39,724 nt of DNA, from contig CANCOC010000025.1 of the NCBI GenBank assembly GCA_947379755.1, positions 1 to 39,724 of the forward strand. Direction: 5' to 3'. The number at the start of each line of letters is the position of its first letter. Position 1 is the first letter of the stretch. The position numbers and the translations under genes are program-made. Positions 1-8,758 of the stretch are shown piece by piece. Below the pieces are notes generated by a model. The model was not told the origin of the DNA. It did no database searches and saw nothing but the letters and a program-made list of their open reading frames with translations. Origin of the DNA: Alcaligenaceae bacterium (GTDB lineage: Bacteria > Pseudomonadota > Gammaproteobacteria > Burkholderiales > Burkholderiaceae_B).

Positions 1-281
1 ACAAAAAACAGTGTGAGCGCGACACGATCGAGCAATGTCTTGACTGCTTCGGTTTCGTGCTGATTGCGTACTTCGCCCAGTATTGGCACGAACGCCTGGG
101 CGAAAGCACCTTCAGCGAAGAGTCTGCGTAGCAGGTTTGGGATGCGAAAAGCAATCCAGAAGGCGTCGGTCAGAGCACCTGCACCAAATGCACGGGCAAT
201 AATGATGTCACGTGCAAGTCCCGTGATGCGCGACAGCAGGGTCAGACTACTGACCGTTGCTGCTGACCGCAACAGACTCAT
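1..281 (-). CDS. murJ: Lipid II flippase MurJ, N-terminal part (runs off the window)
   Basis: About 93 N-terminal residues are present, starting MSLLRSAATVSSLTLLSRIT and continuing through GLARDIIIARAFGAGALTDAF, the hallmark start of the MurJ/MviN family (MOP superfamily of multidrug/oligosaccharide/polysaccharide exporters). MurJ flips the peptidoglycan precursor lipid II across the inner membrane. The conserved first helix and its arginines (SRITGLARD) are visible. The ATG overlaps the stop of the upstream dehydrogenase in an ATGA arrangement, so translation is probably coupled. The C-terminal part lies beyond position 1. Family assignment is firm; nothing can be said about the rest of the protein. 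Confidence 0.93.
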   Translation of the reverse strand, partial: MSLLRSAATVSSLTLLSRITGLARDIIIARAFGAGALTDAFWIAFRIPNLLRRLFAEGAFAQAFVPILGEVRNQHETEAVKTLLDRVALTLFF

Positions 282-1036
282 CGTGGTGGCATGCGGATGG
301 CGCCATCCAGACGAATGGTTTCACCATTGAGCATTTCGTTGGTGATAATCTGGTGGACAAGTTTTGCGTAATCCTCCGGACGGCCCAGTCTTGAGGGGAA
401 GGGGATACTCGCAGCCAGTGAATCCTGGACAGGCTGGGGCATGCCAAAAATCATAGGTGTGCCAAAAATGCCAGGGGCAATCGTAACGCAGCGGATACCG
501 AGCGGCGCGAGATCGCGGGCAATGGGCAATGTCATGCCAACCACGCCAGCTTTGGAGGCCGCATAGGCAGCCTGGCCGACCTGGCCATCATAGGCGGCAA
601 CGGATGCGGTATTGATTAACACGCCACGCTCGCCTGTTGGCTCGGGTGTGTTTTTGCTCATGGCCTCGGATGCGACGCGAATCATGTTGAACGTGCCAAC
701 CAGATTGATGCCCACGACTTTCTGAAACATATCCAGTGGATGGGCACCATTTTTGCCGACTGTTTTTGCGGCAGGCGCAACACCAGCGCAGTTGATCAGG
801 CCAAATAGTGGTCCGGCTTCGAGGGCGCTGGCGACAGCAGCCAGTGCATCCTGTTCTTGTGCGACGTTGCAATGGACATAGCGTTGCCCGAGTTCTTTGG
901 CGAGTGCTTCGCCCGCCTCATCCTGCAAGTCGGCCAGTAGCACGTGTGCACCATGCTCCGTGAGCATTTTGGCTGTTCCTGCGCCCAGACCTGAGGCGCC
1001 ACCGGTGACGATAAATACTTTATTTGCGATGTCCAT
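278..1036 (-). CDS. Short-chain dehydrogenase/reductase, 3-hydroxyacyl-CoA dehydrogenase type-2 (HSD10)-like
   Basis: 252 residues, the usual length for a classical SDR. The cofactor motif TGGASGLG is at 11-18, Asp36 at the end of strand beta-2 favours NAD(H) over NADP(H), NCAG is at 82-85, and the catalytic Ser145, Tyr158 and Lys162 (YAASK) are all present. The overall sequence, with APGIFGTPM and an IRLDGAIRMPP C-terminus, resembles 3-hydroxy-2-methylbutyryl-CoA / 3-hydroxyacyl-CoA dehydrogenases that act in isoleucine or fatty-acid breakdown. Substrate is inferred from family resemblance only. It starts 20 bases after adk and its TGA overlaps the murJ ATG. A catabolic dehydrogenase between adk and murJ is an odd partner for a cell-wall operon. 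Confidence 0.88.
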   Translation of the reverse strand: MDIANKVFIVTGGASGLGAGTAKMLTEHGAHVLLADLQDEAGEALAKELGQRYVHCNVAQEQDALAAVASALEAGPLFGLINCAGVAPAAKTVGKNGAHPLDMFQKVVGINLVGTFNMIRVASEAMSKNTPEPTGERGVLINTASVAAYDGQVGQAAYAASKAGVVGMTLPIARDLAPLGIRCVTIAPGIFGTPMIFGMPQPVQDSLAASIPFPSRLGRPEDYAKLVHQIITNEMLNGETIRLDGAIRMPPR

Positions 1037-1056
1037 GATGTCCGACTCAGAAATGG

Positions 1057-1785
<729 letters not shown>

Positions 1786-1793
1786 CTACACGC

Positions 1794-2582
1794 TTACCCT
1801 GAGCTCGCCCGATTTTCGATGATTTTACGCACACGGAGCAGATCTTGCTGGGTATCGACACCTGCCCCGGGATGCGCCCTGACTGTCCTGACTGCAATCG
1901 TAAAGCCATTTTCAAGCGCACGGAGTTGTTCGAGTGCTTCGATTTGTTCGAGCGTCCCAATGGGCAAAGCCGGGTATTGTTTGAGAAAGCTGACGCGATA
2001 GGCGTACATGCCGATGTGATGCAGCGCAGGGAACTTCAATCCCTCTGCTTGCTGGCTCTGCGCAGGGGCGTCACGATGCCAGGGGATCGGGGCGCGTGAA
2101 AAATACAGTGCATGACCACGCTGGTTGCACACTACTTTGACAATATTCGGGTTAAATAGCGCCTCACCCGTCACGAGGGGGGCTGCGCACGTTGCAATCG
2201 AAGCGAGCGGGTCGCTGCCAAGCGAATGCGCAACATCGTTGATCAGCGATGGATCCATCAGCGGCTCGTCACCCTGGAGATTGACAACAATTTCGTCATC
2301 CTGCAAGCCGATCTTGAGTGCGGCCTCGGCAAGCCGGTCCGTGCCACTTGGGTGGTCTGCACGGGTCATGATGGCTTGAATGCCAAACGCCTGGGCCGCA
2401 CTTGCAATGTCGGGATGGTCGCAGGCAATCAGTACGCGCCGTGCGCCGGATGCGATGGCTTGTTCGGCTACGCGCACAACCATAGGTTTGCCTGCCAGAT
2501 CGGCCAGCATTTTTCCTGGTAGGCGGGTGGATGCCTGTCTGGCAGGGATGATGACGACAAACGGGCTCACCGGTGGACTCAT
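1794..2582 (-). CDS. kdsB: 3-deoxy-manno-octulosonate cytidylyltransferase (CMP-KDO synthetase)
   Basis: 262 residues. KdsB activates KDO with CTP to make CMP-KDO, the donor for the inner core of lipopolysaccharide. The nucleotide-binding signature PARQASTRLPGK is at 13-24 and NLQGDEP at 101-107; later blocks such as ALHHIGMYAYR and LEQIEALEQLRALE are typical of the family. The ATG overlaps the stop of the upstream Trm112-like gene by four bases. Together with lpxK and the Trm112-like gene it forms the conserved lipid A/KDO cluster. Confidence 0.97.
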   Translation of the reverse strand: MSPPVSPFVVIIPARQASTRLPGKMLADLAGKPMVVRVAEQAIASGARRVLIACDHPDIASAAQAFGIQAIMTRADHPSGTDRLAEAALKIGLQDDEIVVNLQGDEPLMDPSLINDVAHSLGSDPLASIATCAAPLVTGEALFNPNIVKVVCNQRGHALYFSRAPIPWHRDAPAQSQQAEGLKFPALHHIGMYAYRVSFLKQYPALPIGTLEQIEALEQLRALENGFTIAVRTVRAHPGAGVDTQQDLLRVRKIIENRASSG

Positions 2583-2767
2583 ACCGGAGCGGAGATTTCG
2601 GCTTCTGTGAGTGTGCGCGCCTCTGATTCAAGCATGACGGCAATACCATCGCGCACAGGAAAGGCCAGCTGATCGGCCCGGCACACAAGTTCAGTGTGAC
2701 GTGCATCGGGATACAGGCGCCCCTTGCAGAGCGGACAGACGAGAATATTCAAGAGTCGTGATTCCAT
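2579..2767 (-). CDS. Trm112/YcaR family small protein
   Basis: 62 residues, close to YcaR of E. coli in length and sequence. It has the CPLC knuckle (Cys11, Cys14), a third cysteine at 29, then LAFPVRDGIAVMLESEAR. Trm112-type proteins are small zinc-ribbon-like folds that in eukaryotes and archaea partner methyltransferases; the bacterial role is not settled. It lies between lpxK (33-base gap) and kdsB (ATGA overlap), a position conserved in many proteobacteria. Confidence 0.92.
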   Translation of the reverse strand: MESRLLNILVCPLCKGRLYPDARHTELVCRADQLAFPVRDGIAVMLESEARTLTEAEISAPV

Positions 2768-2800
2768 GGGGCTATTGTAAACACTCAGGGTTAAGTTGGG

Positions 2801-3862
2801 TCAATGTGCAATTTTTTGCAATCGATGGCTGACCCAGTCGGTGAAGTCGGGGTCAGAAAATACAGGCGTCACTTCAACAACCCACAGCCGAGGATCCTCA
2901 AGCGACTCGCATTTGATGGCGTCCTTGGCAGTAATCAGAATCTGTTGTGCCTGCAGTGCGCTAAAGGTGGCATGTGTAAATATGTGATGATCTTCCAGAG
3001 CGAGTGTTTCCTCAATCTGTAAACCTGCGTGAACAAGGCTATCAAAAAAACGTACTGGCATGCCGATGCCAGCGGCTGCGCCTAGGCGCTGGCTGGCAAA
3101 GCGTTGCCTGAATTGATCCAGAGAGAGTACTTGGCCATCAGACAGGTTGCGGATCGAGGCGATCTGCAGTTTCATATTTGCCTGTCGGACCTGTTTCGGA
3201 TTGAATCGCGACGAGGGCGGTGGGGTTTCCTGAGTGCAGTTTGTGACGATGGCATCCACATGCTCCAGCCTGGCTGCGTTCTCGCGCAAGGGGCCTGCGG
3301 GCATGACTCTGCCATTACCGACTCCCCGCAAGTCCTGCACCACAATCTCCATGTCCCGGGCCAGGGCGAGATGCTGCAGGCCATCATCTGAAACGATGAG
3401 ATTGACCTCTGGATGCCTGACCATCAAGGCCTCGATTGCTAGTTTGCGGTTGGGATGCACGGCAACGGGAGCCTTCGTCTGCCTGGCAATCAATGCGGGC
3501 TCATCGCCGAGTTCACTTGAAAGCACGTCGCCTTGACCGAGTTTGGGGTAGGGGCCGATTTTGATGCCATAGCCGCGGCTGATGACGCCAGGGCGCCAGC
3601 CTTTGGTTGAGAGTGCCTGAACGAGTGCGATGACGACAGGTGTTTTTCCGGTACCACCCACATAGATATTGCCGACTACGATCACAGGAAGTGGGGCCTG
3701 ATAGGTGCGCTGGGGAAGCATCCTGTAAAACGCACGTCGCGCTTGCAGCACGCGTTCGACGATGCAGGCAAAGGGAAACATCACCTGACTCAGCCAACCC
3801 TGCTGTTGCCACTGCGCGTGGAGCCAGAGACTCACGCGCGTGATGAGGGAGGAATGAATCAA
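2801..3862 (-). CDS. lpxK: Tetraacyldisaccharide 4'-kinase
   Basis: 353 residues from a TTG start. LpxK phosphorylates the 4' position of the lipid A disaccharide precursor at the inner face of the inner membrane. The Walker A stretch GNIYVGGTGKTP spans 64-75, followed by RPGVISRGYG, SDDGLQH and GNGRVMPAGPLRE, all characteristic. The TTG at 3862 overlaps the exbD stop (TTGA), with AGG a few bases upstream. A GTG at 3835 would remove nine residues and also fits the family's N-terminus, so the start is uncertain. Confidence 0.95.
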   Translation of the reverse strand: MIHSSLITRVSLWLHAQWQQQGWLSQVMFPFACIVERVLQARRAFYRMLPQRTYQAPLPVIVVGNIYVGGTGKTPVVIALVQALSTKGWRPGVISRGYGIKIGPYPKLGQGDVLSSELGDEPALIARQTKAPVAVHPNRKLAIEALMVRHPEVNLIVSDDGLQHLALARDMEIVVQDLRGVGNGRVMPAGPLRENAARLEHVDAIVTNCTQETPPPSSRFNPKQVRQANMKLQIASIRNLSDGQVLSLDQFRQRFASQRLGAAAGIGMPVRFFDSLVHAGLQIEETLALEDHHIFTHATFSALQAQQILITAKDAIKCESLEDPRLWVVEVTPVFSDPDFTDWVSHRLQKIAH

Positions 3863-4269
3863 TCGCTGACCTGCGTGGCGAAATGGACTCTGCCAATGCC
3901 GGCTGCGCGGGCAGCCTGCATGGCGCGAATCACAAACTGATGAGCAGCCATGGCATCCGCATAAATAACCACTGCTGGATCATGGAGGTCTTTTTGTGCC
4001 GCCTTGAGTGCCTCGGTCAGTGAAAGGATATCGGAGCCGCTGATGACTTGCTGGCCAACGGCAAACCGCCCGTCCTGACTGACGGTAATTTCAATCACTG
4101 CGGGTGTGCTGGCGTCGGCCTGGGCTTGGGGGAGCAATACTTTGAGCACGCCCTGTCTGGTAAAGGTGGTGGTTGCGGCAAGAAAAATCAGCATCACAAG
4201 CAGCACATCAATCAGTGGAATCAGATTGATGTCGAGGTTGTCATCGTTCGTGCTTTGTCTGAAGCGCAT
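3859..4269 (-). CDS. exbD: Biopolymer transport protein ExbD/TolR family
   Basis: 136 residues. There is a short cytoplasmic N-terminus, one membrane helix (about 15-33, with NLIPLIDVLLVMLIFL and the conserved in-membrane Asp21), then a periplasmic domain. ExbD works with ExbB as a proton-driven motor; here no tonB is adjacent. The ATG is four bases after the exbB stop, and the gene overlaps lpxK. No Fur-like operator is obvious upstream of exbB, and this ExbB/ExbD pair heading an LPS cluster is probably not an iron-regulated TonB set. TolR is the alternative name, but there are no tolA, tolB or pal neighbours. Confidence 0.9.
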   Translation of the reverse strand: MRFRQSTNDDNLDINLIPLIDVLLVMLIFLAATTTFTRQGVLKVLLPQAQADASTPAVIEITVSQDGRFAVGQQVISGSDILSLTEALKAAQKDLHDPAVVIYADAMAAHQFVIRAMQAARAAGIGRVHFATQVSD

Positions 4270-4273
4270 CCTG

Positions 4274-4870
4274 TCAGGCCCTGATCGCGTCGTTCAGCCG
4301 GCGGGCAGCTTGTTCCATTTGCAACAGCAAGCCCTCGACACGTGATTTGAAATGTCTGTGTGCAATCATTGCGGGCACTGCAATCAGAATGCCGAACCCT
4401 GTGTTGTAGAGTGCCACTGAGATTCCACGGGCAAGCTTGCTCGGATCTGAGCCATCGGGCTGGTAGGCGGCAAAGATTTCAATCATGCCAATCACCGTCC
4501 CGAACAGACCCATTAATGGTGCGATGGTTGCTACGGTGCCAAGTGCGGGCAGGTAACGCTGCAGCCCATGCGCCACGTCACGTCCGACATCCTCAACGGC
4601 AAGCCTGAGCTCGGCCTGAGGCAGATGGCGTTTGCGCAGGACCTGAGCCAGAATCTGCCCCAGAGGGCTGGAGGATTGCAGTTTGTCGATGGCCTGGGGC
4701 TGATCCAGACCTGCCCGGACCATCTGCAGCACTTGTGCACTGAGCTCTGGTGGCGCGATGCGTTTAGTCTGTAAACTTAAAAAACGTTCAATAATGATCG
4801 CCATGCCTGCGACGGACAAGGCAAACAGCGGCCAGATGGGCCAACCTGCGTCTGAAACAATAGACTGCAA
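4274..4870 (-). CDS. exbB: MotA/TolQ/ExbB proton channel family protein
   Basis: 198 residues, with three membrane segments (about 12-30, 110-132, 150-172) in the TolQ/ExbB pattern. The conserved block TIAPLMGLFGTVIGMIEIF and the later ALYNTGFGILIAVPAMIAH are present. It forms the channel of the proton-driven motor with ExbD. The start is a TTG with GAGG about eight bases upstream; there is no ATG or GTG near a usable ribosome binding site. It heads the minus-strand envelope operon, so that operon's promoter should lie in 4871-4960. A small dyad ATGACTGTCAT sits at 4905-4915. Confidence 0.9.
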   Translation of the reverse strand: MQSIVSDAGWPIWPLFALSVAGMAIIIERFLSLQTKRIAPPELSAQVLQMVRAGLDQPQAIDKLQSSSPLGQILAQVLRKRHLPQAELRLAVEDVGRDVAHGLQRYLPALGTVATIAPLMGLFGTVIGMIEIFAAYQPDGSDPSKLARGISVALYNTGFGILIAVPAMIAHRHFKSRVEGLLLQMEQAARRLNDAIRA

Positions 4871-5204
4871 AATAAAACCTCACAGAAGTGAAATGACATT
4901 TGGGATGACTGTCATCGTAAGGGGGGATAAGTGGATCTGGCAAGCACAGTCCGGTCCGGATTAATTATCCACAGAACCTGTGGATAATTCTGTGTGTAGT
5001 TTCGAAGCACTGCCAAAACGCTGGCTCAAAGGTCGATGATCAAAAACTGAACAGGTTTAGGATCATTTTAAATATATTCTTTTAAATCATATGGTTATGA
5101 AACTCATTTTAACAAAATATTTATGTTTTGCATTTTATGGTTATTCGATAGCAGGTTGCAGATGATTTGCTTGCCCTGTGGACATATTCAGCTGCGAGAG
5201 CCTG
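4871..5204. other. Divergent intergenic region (334 bases) with DnaA boxes and AT-rich tract
   Basis: This is the longest gene-free stretch. From left to right it holds the exbB leader and a dyad (4905-4915), a GC-richer part, the inverted DnaA-box pair (4963-4989), then from about 5049 to 5150 a strongly AT-rich tract with repeated CATTTTA-type words (near 5074, 5104 and 5131) and two copies of TATGGTTAT (5090-5098, 5136-5144). The xseA ribosome binding site is at its right end. I see no open reading frame or RNA gene in it that I can support. Confidence 0.7.
4963..4989. promoter_or_regulatory. Inverted pair of perfect DnaA boxes (12-bp arms, 3-base spacer)
   Basis: The arms AATTATCCACAG (4963-4974) and CTGTGGATAATT (4978-4989) are exact reverse complements around AAC. 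Each contains the consensus DnaA box TTATCCACA without mismatch, one on each strand (4965-4973 and 4979-4987). DnaA protein would be expected to bind both. An AT-rich tract follows about 60 bases away. Origin, DnaA-titration site or DnaA-controlled promoter are all possible; dnaA, dnaN, gidA and parAB are not in the window. Confidence 0.75.
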
Positions 5205-6575
5205 ATGACAATTGAAAGTCAAGTCACAGAAGACCAATCCTTGCGGGATATCCTGACTGTTACACAGCTTAATCAGGCTGTGTCTCACTTGCTCGAAAAA
5301 AGCTTTGTTTCGACTTGGGTGCGAGGCGAAGTCTCGAACTTTACCCAGGCCTCCTCTGGTCATTGGTATTTTACGCTTAAGGATCAGGCTGCCTCTGTGC
5401 GCGCGGTCATGTTTCGCAGCCGGGCATCGGCAATTGGTTTTACACCCAAATCCGGAGACTCTGTAGAGTTGCGTGGTCGCGTCACGCTCTATGAGGCACG
5501 TGGTGAGTACCAGCTCCAGGTTGAGCAGATGCGCCGGGCAGGGCTGGGCTCATTATTTGAGGCTTTTTTGGCGCTCAAGAACAAACTCGCCCAAGAAGGA
5601 CTGTTTGAAGCCAGCTCAAAAAGGGATATCCCCCCTTTTCCACGTGCGATTGGTGTGATTACTTCCCTGGGTGCGGCCGCCCTGCGTGATGTACTGACTG
5701 CGCTTGCACGCCGTGCCCCTCATATTCCCGTCATCATTTATCCTTCCCCGGTGCAAGGAGCCGATGCCGCTTACCAGCTCAGACAGGCGTTGGCGCGTGC
5801 AAATGACCGGGAAGAAGTCGATACGATTCTGCTGGTGCGAGGGGGCGGAAGCCTGGAAGACCTGTGGAGTTTTAATGATGAGGGGCTGGCCAGAGACATT
5901 GCTTCGAGTCTGATTCCGGTGATCGCTGGCGTGGGTCACGAAACAGACTTCACCATTGCAGACTTCGTCGCCGATTTGCGTGCGCCTACCCCAACCGCAG
6001 CGGCAGAACTGGTTTGTGTCACACGAGCCGCACTGATGGATCGCGTTTCGCGTTGTTTTGGGGAGCTCTCTGGTCAGTTGCAGCGACAGCTCGAACGCCT
6101 GGCACAGCGGGTCGATCGTGCTGGCGCCTCGATCGTTTCACCTTCGCAACGTCTGGCGCACCAGATGGAGCGTGTCAGCGGTTTGAATTACCGCATGCAG
6201 GCGGCGTGGCAGCGCGGTGCCCAGCAACGCCTCACTCGCCAGGAGCGTGCAGGTGCGCGCATGGCGAGCCTGTTGCCTGACATCGCTCCTGCGCGCGCTG
6301 CGCTGATCCGGGCCTGTACAGGTCTGGCGCAGGCTGAGCGGCGTGCGTTCGCGCAGCTTAACGCGCGTCTTGAACATGCCCAGGCGCAGCTGCGTAACCT
6401 GAGTCCGGAGCATACGCTTGCGCGCGGCTATGCCATTGTCCAGCTCCCTGACGGGCAGATCGTCAAGCAGGCTGGCCTGGTGCAACCGGGGCAAGCGCTA
6501 GGTGTGACCCTGGGCAGCGGGACGCTTCAGGTCACTGTCGATCTTGTCGTGCAGAGCGTCAGGAGCGATACTTAA
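5205..6575 (+). CDS. xseA: Exodeoxyribonuclease VII large subunit
   Basis: 456 residues from the ATG at 5205 (MTIESQVTEDQSL); a GTG at 5178 would add nine unconserved residues and lacks a good ribosome binding site, whereas GAGAG precedes the ATG. XseA with XseB degrades single-stranded DNA from both ends. The N-terminal OB-fold (VRGEVSNFTQASSGHWYFTLKD) is followed by the catalytic domain with PRAIGVITSLGAAALRDVL and LVRGGGSLEDLWSFNDE, then GHETDFTIADFVADLRAPTP and a long Gln/Arg/Leu-rich coiled-coil part. No xseB lies nearby. The AT-rich/DnaA-box island sits immediately upstream. Confidence 0.96.
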   Translation: MTIESQVTEDQSLRDILTVTQLNQAVSHLLEKSFVSTWVRGEVSNFTQASSGHWYFTLKDQAASVRAVMFRSRASAIGFTPKSGDSVELRGRVTLYEARGEYQLQVEQMRRAGLGSLFEAFLALKNKLAQEGLFEASSKRDIPPFPRAIGVITSLGAAALRDVLTALARRAPHIPVIIYPSPVQGADAAYQLRQALARANDREEVDTILLVRGGGSLEDLWSFNDEGLARDIASSLIPVIAGVGHETDFTIADFVADLRAPTPTAAAELVCVTRAALMDRVSRCFGELSGQLQRQLERLAQRVDRAGASIVSPSQRLAHQMERVSGLNYRMQAAWQRGAQQRLTRQERAGARMASLLPDIAPARAALIRACTGLAQAERRAFAQLNARLEHAQAQLRNLSPEHTLARGYAIVQLPDGQIVKQAGLVQPGQALGVTLGSGTLQVTVDLVVQSVRSDT

Positions 6576-6620
6576 CCTTGCTTCTGATATGGGTAGCTGT
6601 GCGCAGCCTGCTCTGTCCGA

Positions 6621-6626
6621 TACAAT
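6621..6626 (+). promoter_or_regulatory. Possible -10 element upstream of sodB
   Basis: TACAAT lies about 45 bases before the sodB ATG in the xseA-sodB gap. No good -35 is seen at the expected distance, so this is only a weak candidate. Confidence 0.3.
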
Positions 6627-6670
6627 AGTTGAGTTATCCGTCCCACCCCAATTTAAGAGGATTTGCAGCA

Positions 6671-7249
6671 ATGGCCCATACACTCCCAGCTTTGCCCTAT
6701 GCCATGGACGCCCTGGCACCGACTATTTCAAAAGAAACACTCGAGTATCACTATGGCAAGCATCATCAGGCATATGTCACCAATCTGAATAATCTGATTC
6801 CTGGCACAGAGTTTGAATCTGCTTCGCTCGAAGAAATCATCAAGAAGTCCTCTGGTGGTGTGTTTAACAACGCTGCCCAGGTCTGGAATCACACGTTCTA
6901 CTGGAACAGCATGGCCCCTAATGCCGGTGGCGAGCCTGCTGGCAAACTGGCTGATGCAATCAATGCCAAGTGGGGCAGTGTCGCGGCATTCAAAGAAGCT
7001 TTCAACAAGTCTGCTGCAGGCAACTTTGGTTCAGGCTGGACATGGCTGGTTAAAAAAGCTGACGGCTCACTCGATATCGTCAACACCAGCAATGCAGCGA
7101 CTCCTTTGACCACCACCGATGTGCCTTTGTTGACCTGTGATGTATGGGAACACGCCTACTACATTGACTATCGCAATGCACGCCCCAAGTATCTCGAAAG
7201 CTTCTGGAATCTTGTGAACTGGTCTTTTGCAGCTAAAAACCTTGGTTAA
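6671..7249 (+). CDS. sodB: Superoxide dismutase, iron type
   Basis: 192 residues from the ATG at 6671, which restores the canonical [17 protein letters not shown] start; an upstream in-frame ATG (6629) would add a non-conserved leader. AGAGG lies 10 bases upstream. Metal ligands fall at the canonical positions His27, His74, Asp157 and His161, and the motif [13 protein letters not shown] with [13 protein letters not shown] supports the Fe rather than Mn type. There is no signal peptide, so it is cytoplasmic. It is followed by a strong terminator and appears monocistronic. Confidence 0.97.
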   Translation: MAHTLPALPYAMDALAPTISKETLEYHYGKHHQAYVTNLNNLIPGTEFESASLEEIIKKSSGGVFNNAAQVWNHTFYWNSMAPNAGGEPAGKLADAINAKWGSVAAFKEAFNKSAAGNFGSGWTWLVKKADGSLDIVNTSNAATPLTTTDVPLLTCDVWEHAYYIDYRNARPKYLESFWNLVNWSFAAKNLG

Positions 7250-7298
7250 TACTTGATTCAAAGCAGACCCGCTCTGCGGGACACTGTTCCAGCTTGCT

Positions 7299-7330
7299 AA
7301 AAAAACCGGTGCTCACACACCGGTTTTTTC
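7299..7330 (+). terminator. Intrinsic terminator after sodB
   Basis: A hairpin with arms AACCGGTG and CACCGGTT around a CTCACA loop is flanked by A and T runs, so it can work in either direction. A smaller GC hairpin (CCCGC TCT GCGGG, 7268-7280) precedes it. Confidence 0.9.
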
Positions 7331-7390
7331 TTGGGCGCTCCAACTGCTGACCCAACTGCTGATCATCCTGTGCTGTCACGCTCTGCACGT

Positions 7391-7419
7391 TTGGGCAATC
7401 CAGTCTCATGCGCTAAGAT
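7391..7419 (+). promoter_or_regulatory. Candidate sigma-70 promoter for the thiolase gene
   Basis: TTGGGC (7391-7396) and TAAGAT (7414-7419) are separated by 17 bases, about 40 bases before the ATG and downstream of the sodB terminator. Each hexamer matches consensus at four positions. Confidence 0.4.
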
Positions 7420-7458
7420 TGTGCGATTCGATCACAACTTCTTGAAGGTAAATCAAAC

Positions 7459-8664
7459 ATGAGCCAACACGCCCTGATCTGCGACGCAATGCGCACACCC
7501 TTTGGCCGGTATGGTGGTGCACTGGCGAGCGTGCGTCCCGATGACTTGGCTGCCGTTCCGATCCGTGCGCTGATGGCGCGCAACCCGAATGTTAAATGGG
7601 AAGAACTTGACGATGCGCTGATGGGCTGTGCCAACCAGGCTGGCGAGGACAACCGCAACGTGGCCCGCATGGCGACCATGCTGGCGGGTTTGCCTGTCGA
7701 GGTGCCAGGTGGCACGATCAATCGTTTGTGCGGTTCGGGGATGGATGCAATCGGCACGGCTGCTCGTGCAATCCGCGCCGGTGACACTTCATTCATGCTG
7801 GCCGGTGGCGTTGAGAGCATGACGCGCGCACCTTTTGTGATGGGCAAGGCTGATTCGGCCTTTTCACGCAGCGCTGCTATTTTTGACACCACCATCGGCT
7901 GGCGGTTCGTCAACAAACTGATGAAGGCCACGCATGGTGTGGACTCCATGCCCGAAACGGCAGAAAATGTTGCAGATCAGTTCAAGGTCTCGCGCGAAGA
8001 TCAGGATTTGTTTGCGATGGCCAGCCAGGAAAAAACTGCTGCTGCACAACGGGCTGGTTTCTTTGACAGCGAAATTTCTCCCGTGACCATTGCCCAGAAG
8101 AAAGGCGATCCGATTGTGGTGAGCCGTGACGAGCATCCTCGCCAGACGAGCCTGGAGTCGCTGGGCAAACTCAAAGGGGTTGTGCGTGAGGGTGGTTCTG
8201 TGACGGCTGGCAATGCCTCTGGCGTCAATGATGGTGCGGTGGCGATGTTACTGGCCAATGAGCGCGCTGCCGCGCATCACGGCCTGATCCCGCGTGCACG
8301 TGTGGTTGCCATGGCGACAGCTGGTGTGGAGTCCCGCATCATGGGAATTGGCCCTGCGCCTGCGACACAAAAGGTTCTCGCGCTGGCAGGCCTGCGGCTG
8401 GACCAGATGGATGTGATCGAGTTGAATGAAGCCTTTGCTGCACAAGGTCTGGCCGTCTTGCGTCTGCTGGGTCTGAGCGACAATGATCCGCGTGTCAATC
8501 CTAATGGCGGTGCGATTGCGCTCGGGCATCCACTGGGTGCGAGCGGCGCTAGGCTTGTCATGACCGCCGTCCATCAGTTGCATGCCACAGGCGGGCGCTA
8601 CGGGCTCTGTACGATGTGTATCGGAGTCGGGCAGGGCATTGCCATGATTATCGAGCGCGTCTGA
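7459..8664 (+). CDS. Thiolase, 3-oxoadipyl-CoA thiolase-like
   Basis: 401 residues, exactly the length of the PcaF/PaaJ group. The acylated Cys91 lies in GGTINRLCGSGMDAIG, the active-site His357 in ALGHPLGASGARL, and the acid/base Cys387 in TMCIGVGQG. The GGTINRLCGSG and CIGVGQG variants are those of 3-oxoadipyl-CoA thiolases, which cleave 3-oxoadipyl-CoA to succinyl-CoA and acetyl-CoA in the beta-ketoadipate or phenylacetate pathways. No other pca or paa gene is near, and terminators flank the gene on both sides, so it is a single-gene unit. GAAGG precedes the ATG. General acetyl-CoA acyltransferase is the alternative. Confidence 0.88.
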   Translation: MSQHALICDAMRTPFGRYGGALASVRPDDLAAVPIRALMARNPNVKWEELDDALMGCANQAGEDNRNVARMATMLAGLPVEVPGGTINRLCGSGMDAIGTAARAIRAGDTSFMLAGGVESMTRAPFVMGKADSAFSRSAAIFDTTIGWRFVNKLMKATHGVDSMPETAENVADQFKVSREDQDLFAMASQEKTAAAQRAGFFDSEISPVTIAQKKGDPIVVSRDEHPRQTSLESLGKLKGVVREGGSVTAGNASGVNDGAVAMLLANERAAAHHGLIPRARVVAMATAGVESRIMGIGPAPATQKVLALAGLRLDQMDVIELNEAFAAQGLAVLRLLGLSDNDPRVNPNGGAIALGHPLGASGARLVMTAVHQLHATGGRYGLCTMCIGVGQGIAMIIERV

Positions 8665-8701
8665 CGTAGGTGCCTTGCATGCGTTAACGCGTATGTTCTG
8701 G

Positions 8702-8740
8702 AAAAACCCGGATCTCCTCAAGGAGCATCCGGGTTTTTTT
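8702..8740 (+). terminator. Intrinsic terminator after the thiolase gene
   Basis: A stem built from CCCGGAT plus TCCT pairs with AGGA plus ATCCGGG across a short loop and runs straight into seven T. A-rich sequence on the other side makes it usable for the convergent DUF192 gene too. Confidence 0.9.
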
Positions 8741-8758
8741 GACGCATTGCAAAATACT

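Noticed and set aside
4871-4960. Fur-type operator upstream of exbB
   Set aside because: No GATAATGATAATC-like sequence was found; the ExbB/ExbD pair here lacks tonB and sits with LPS genes.
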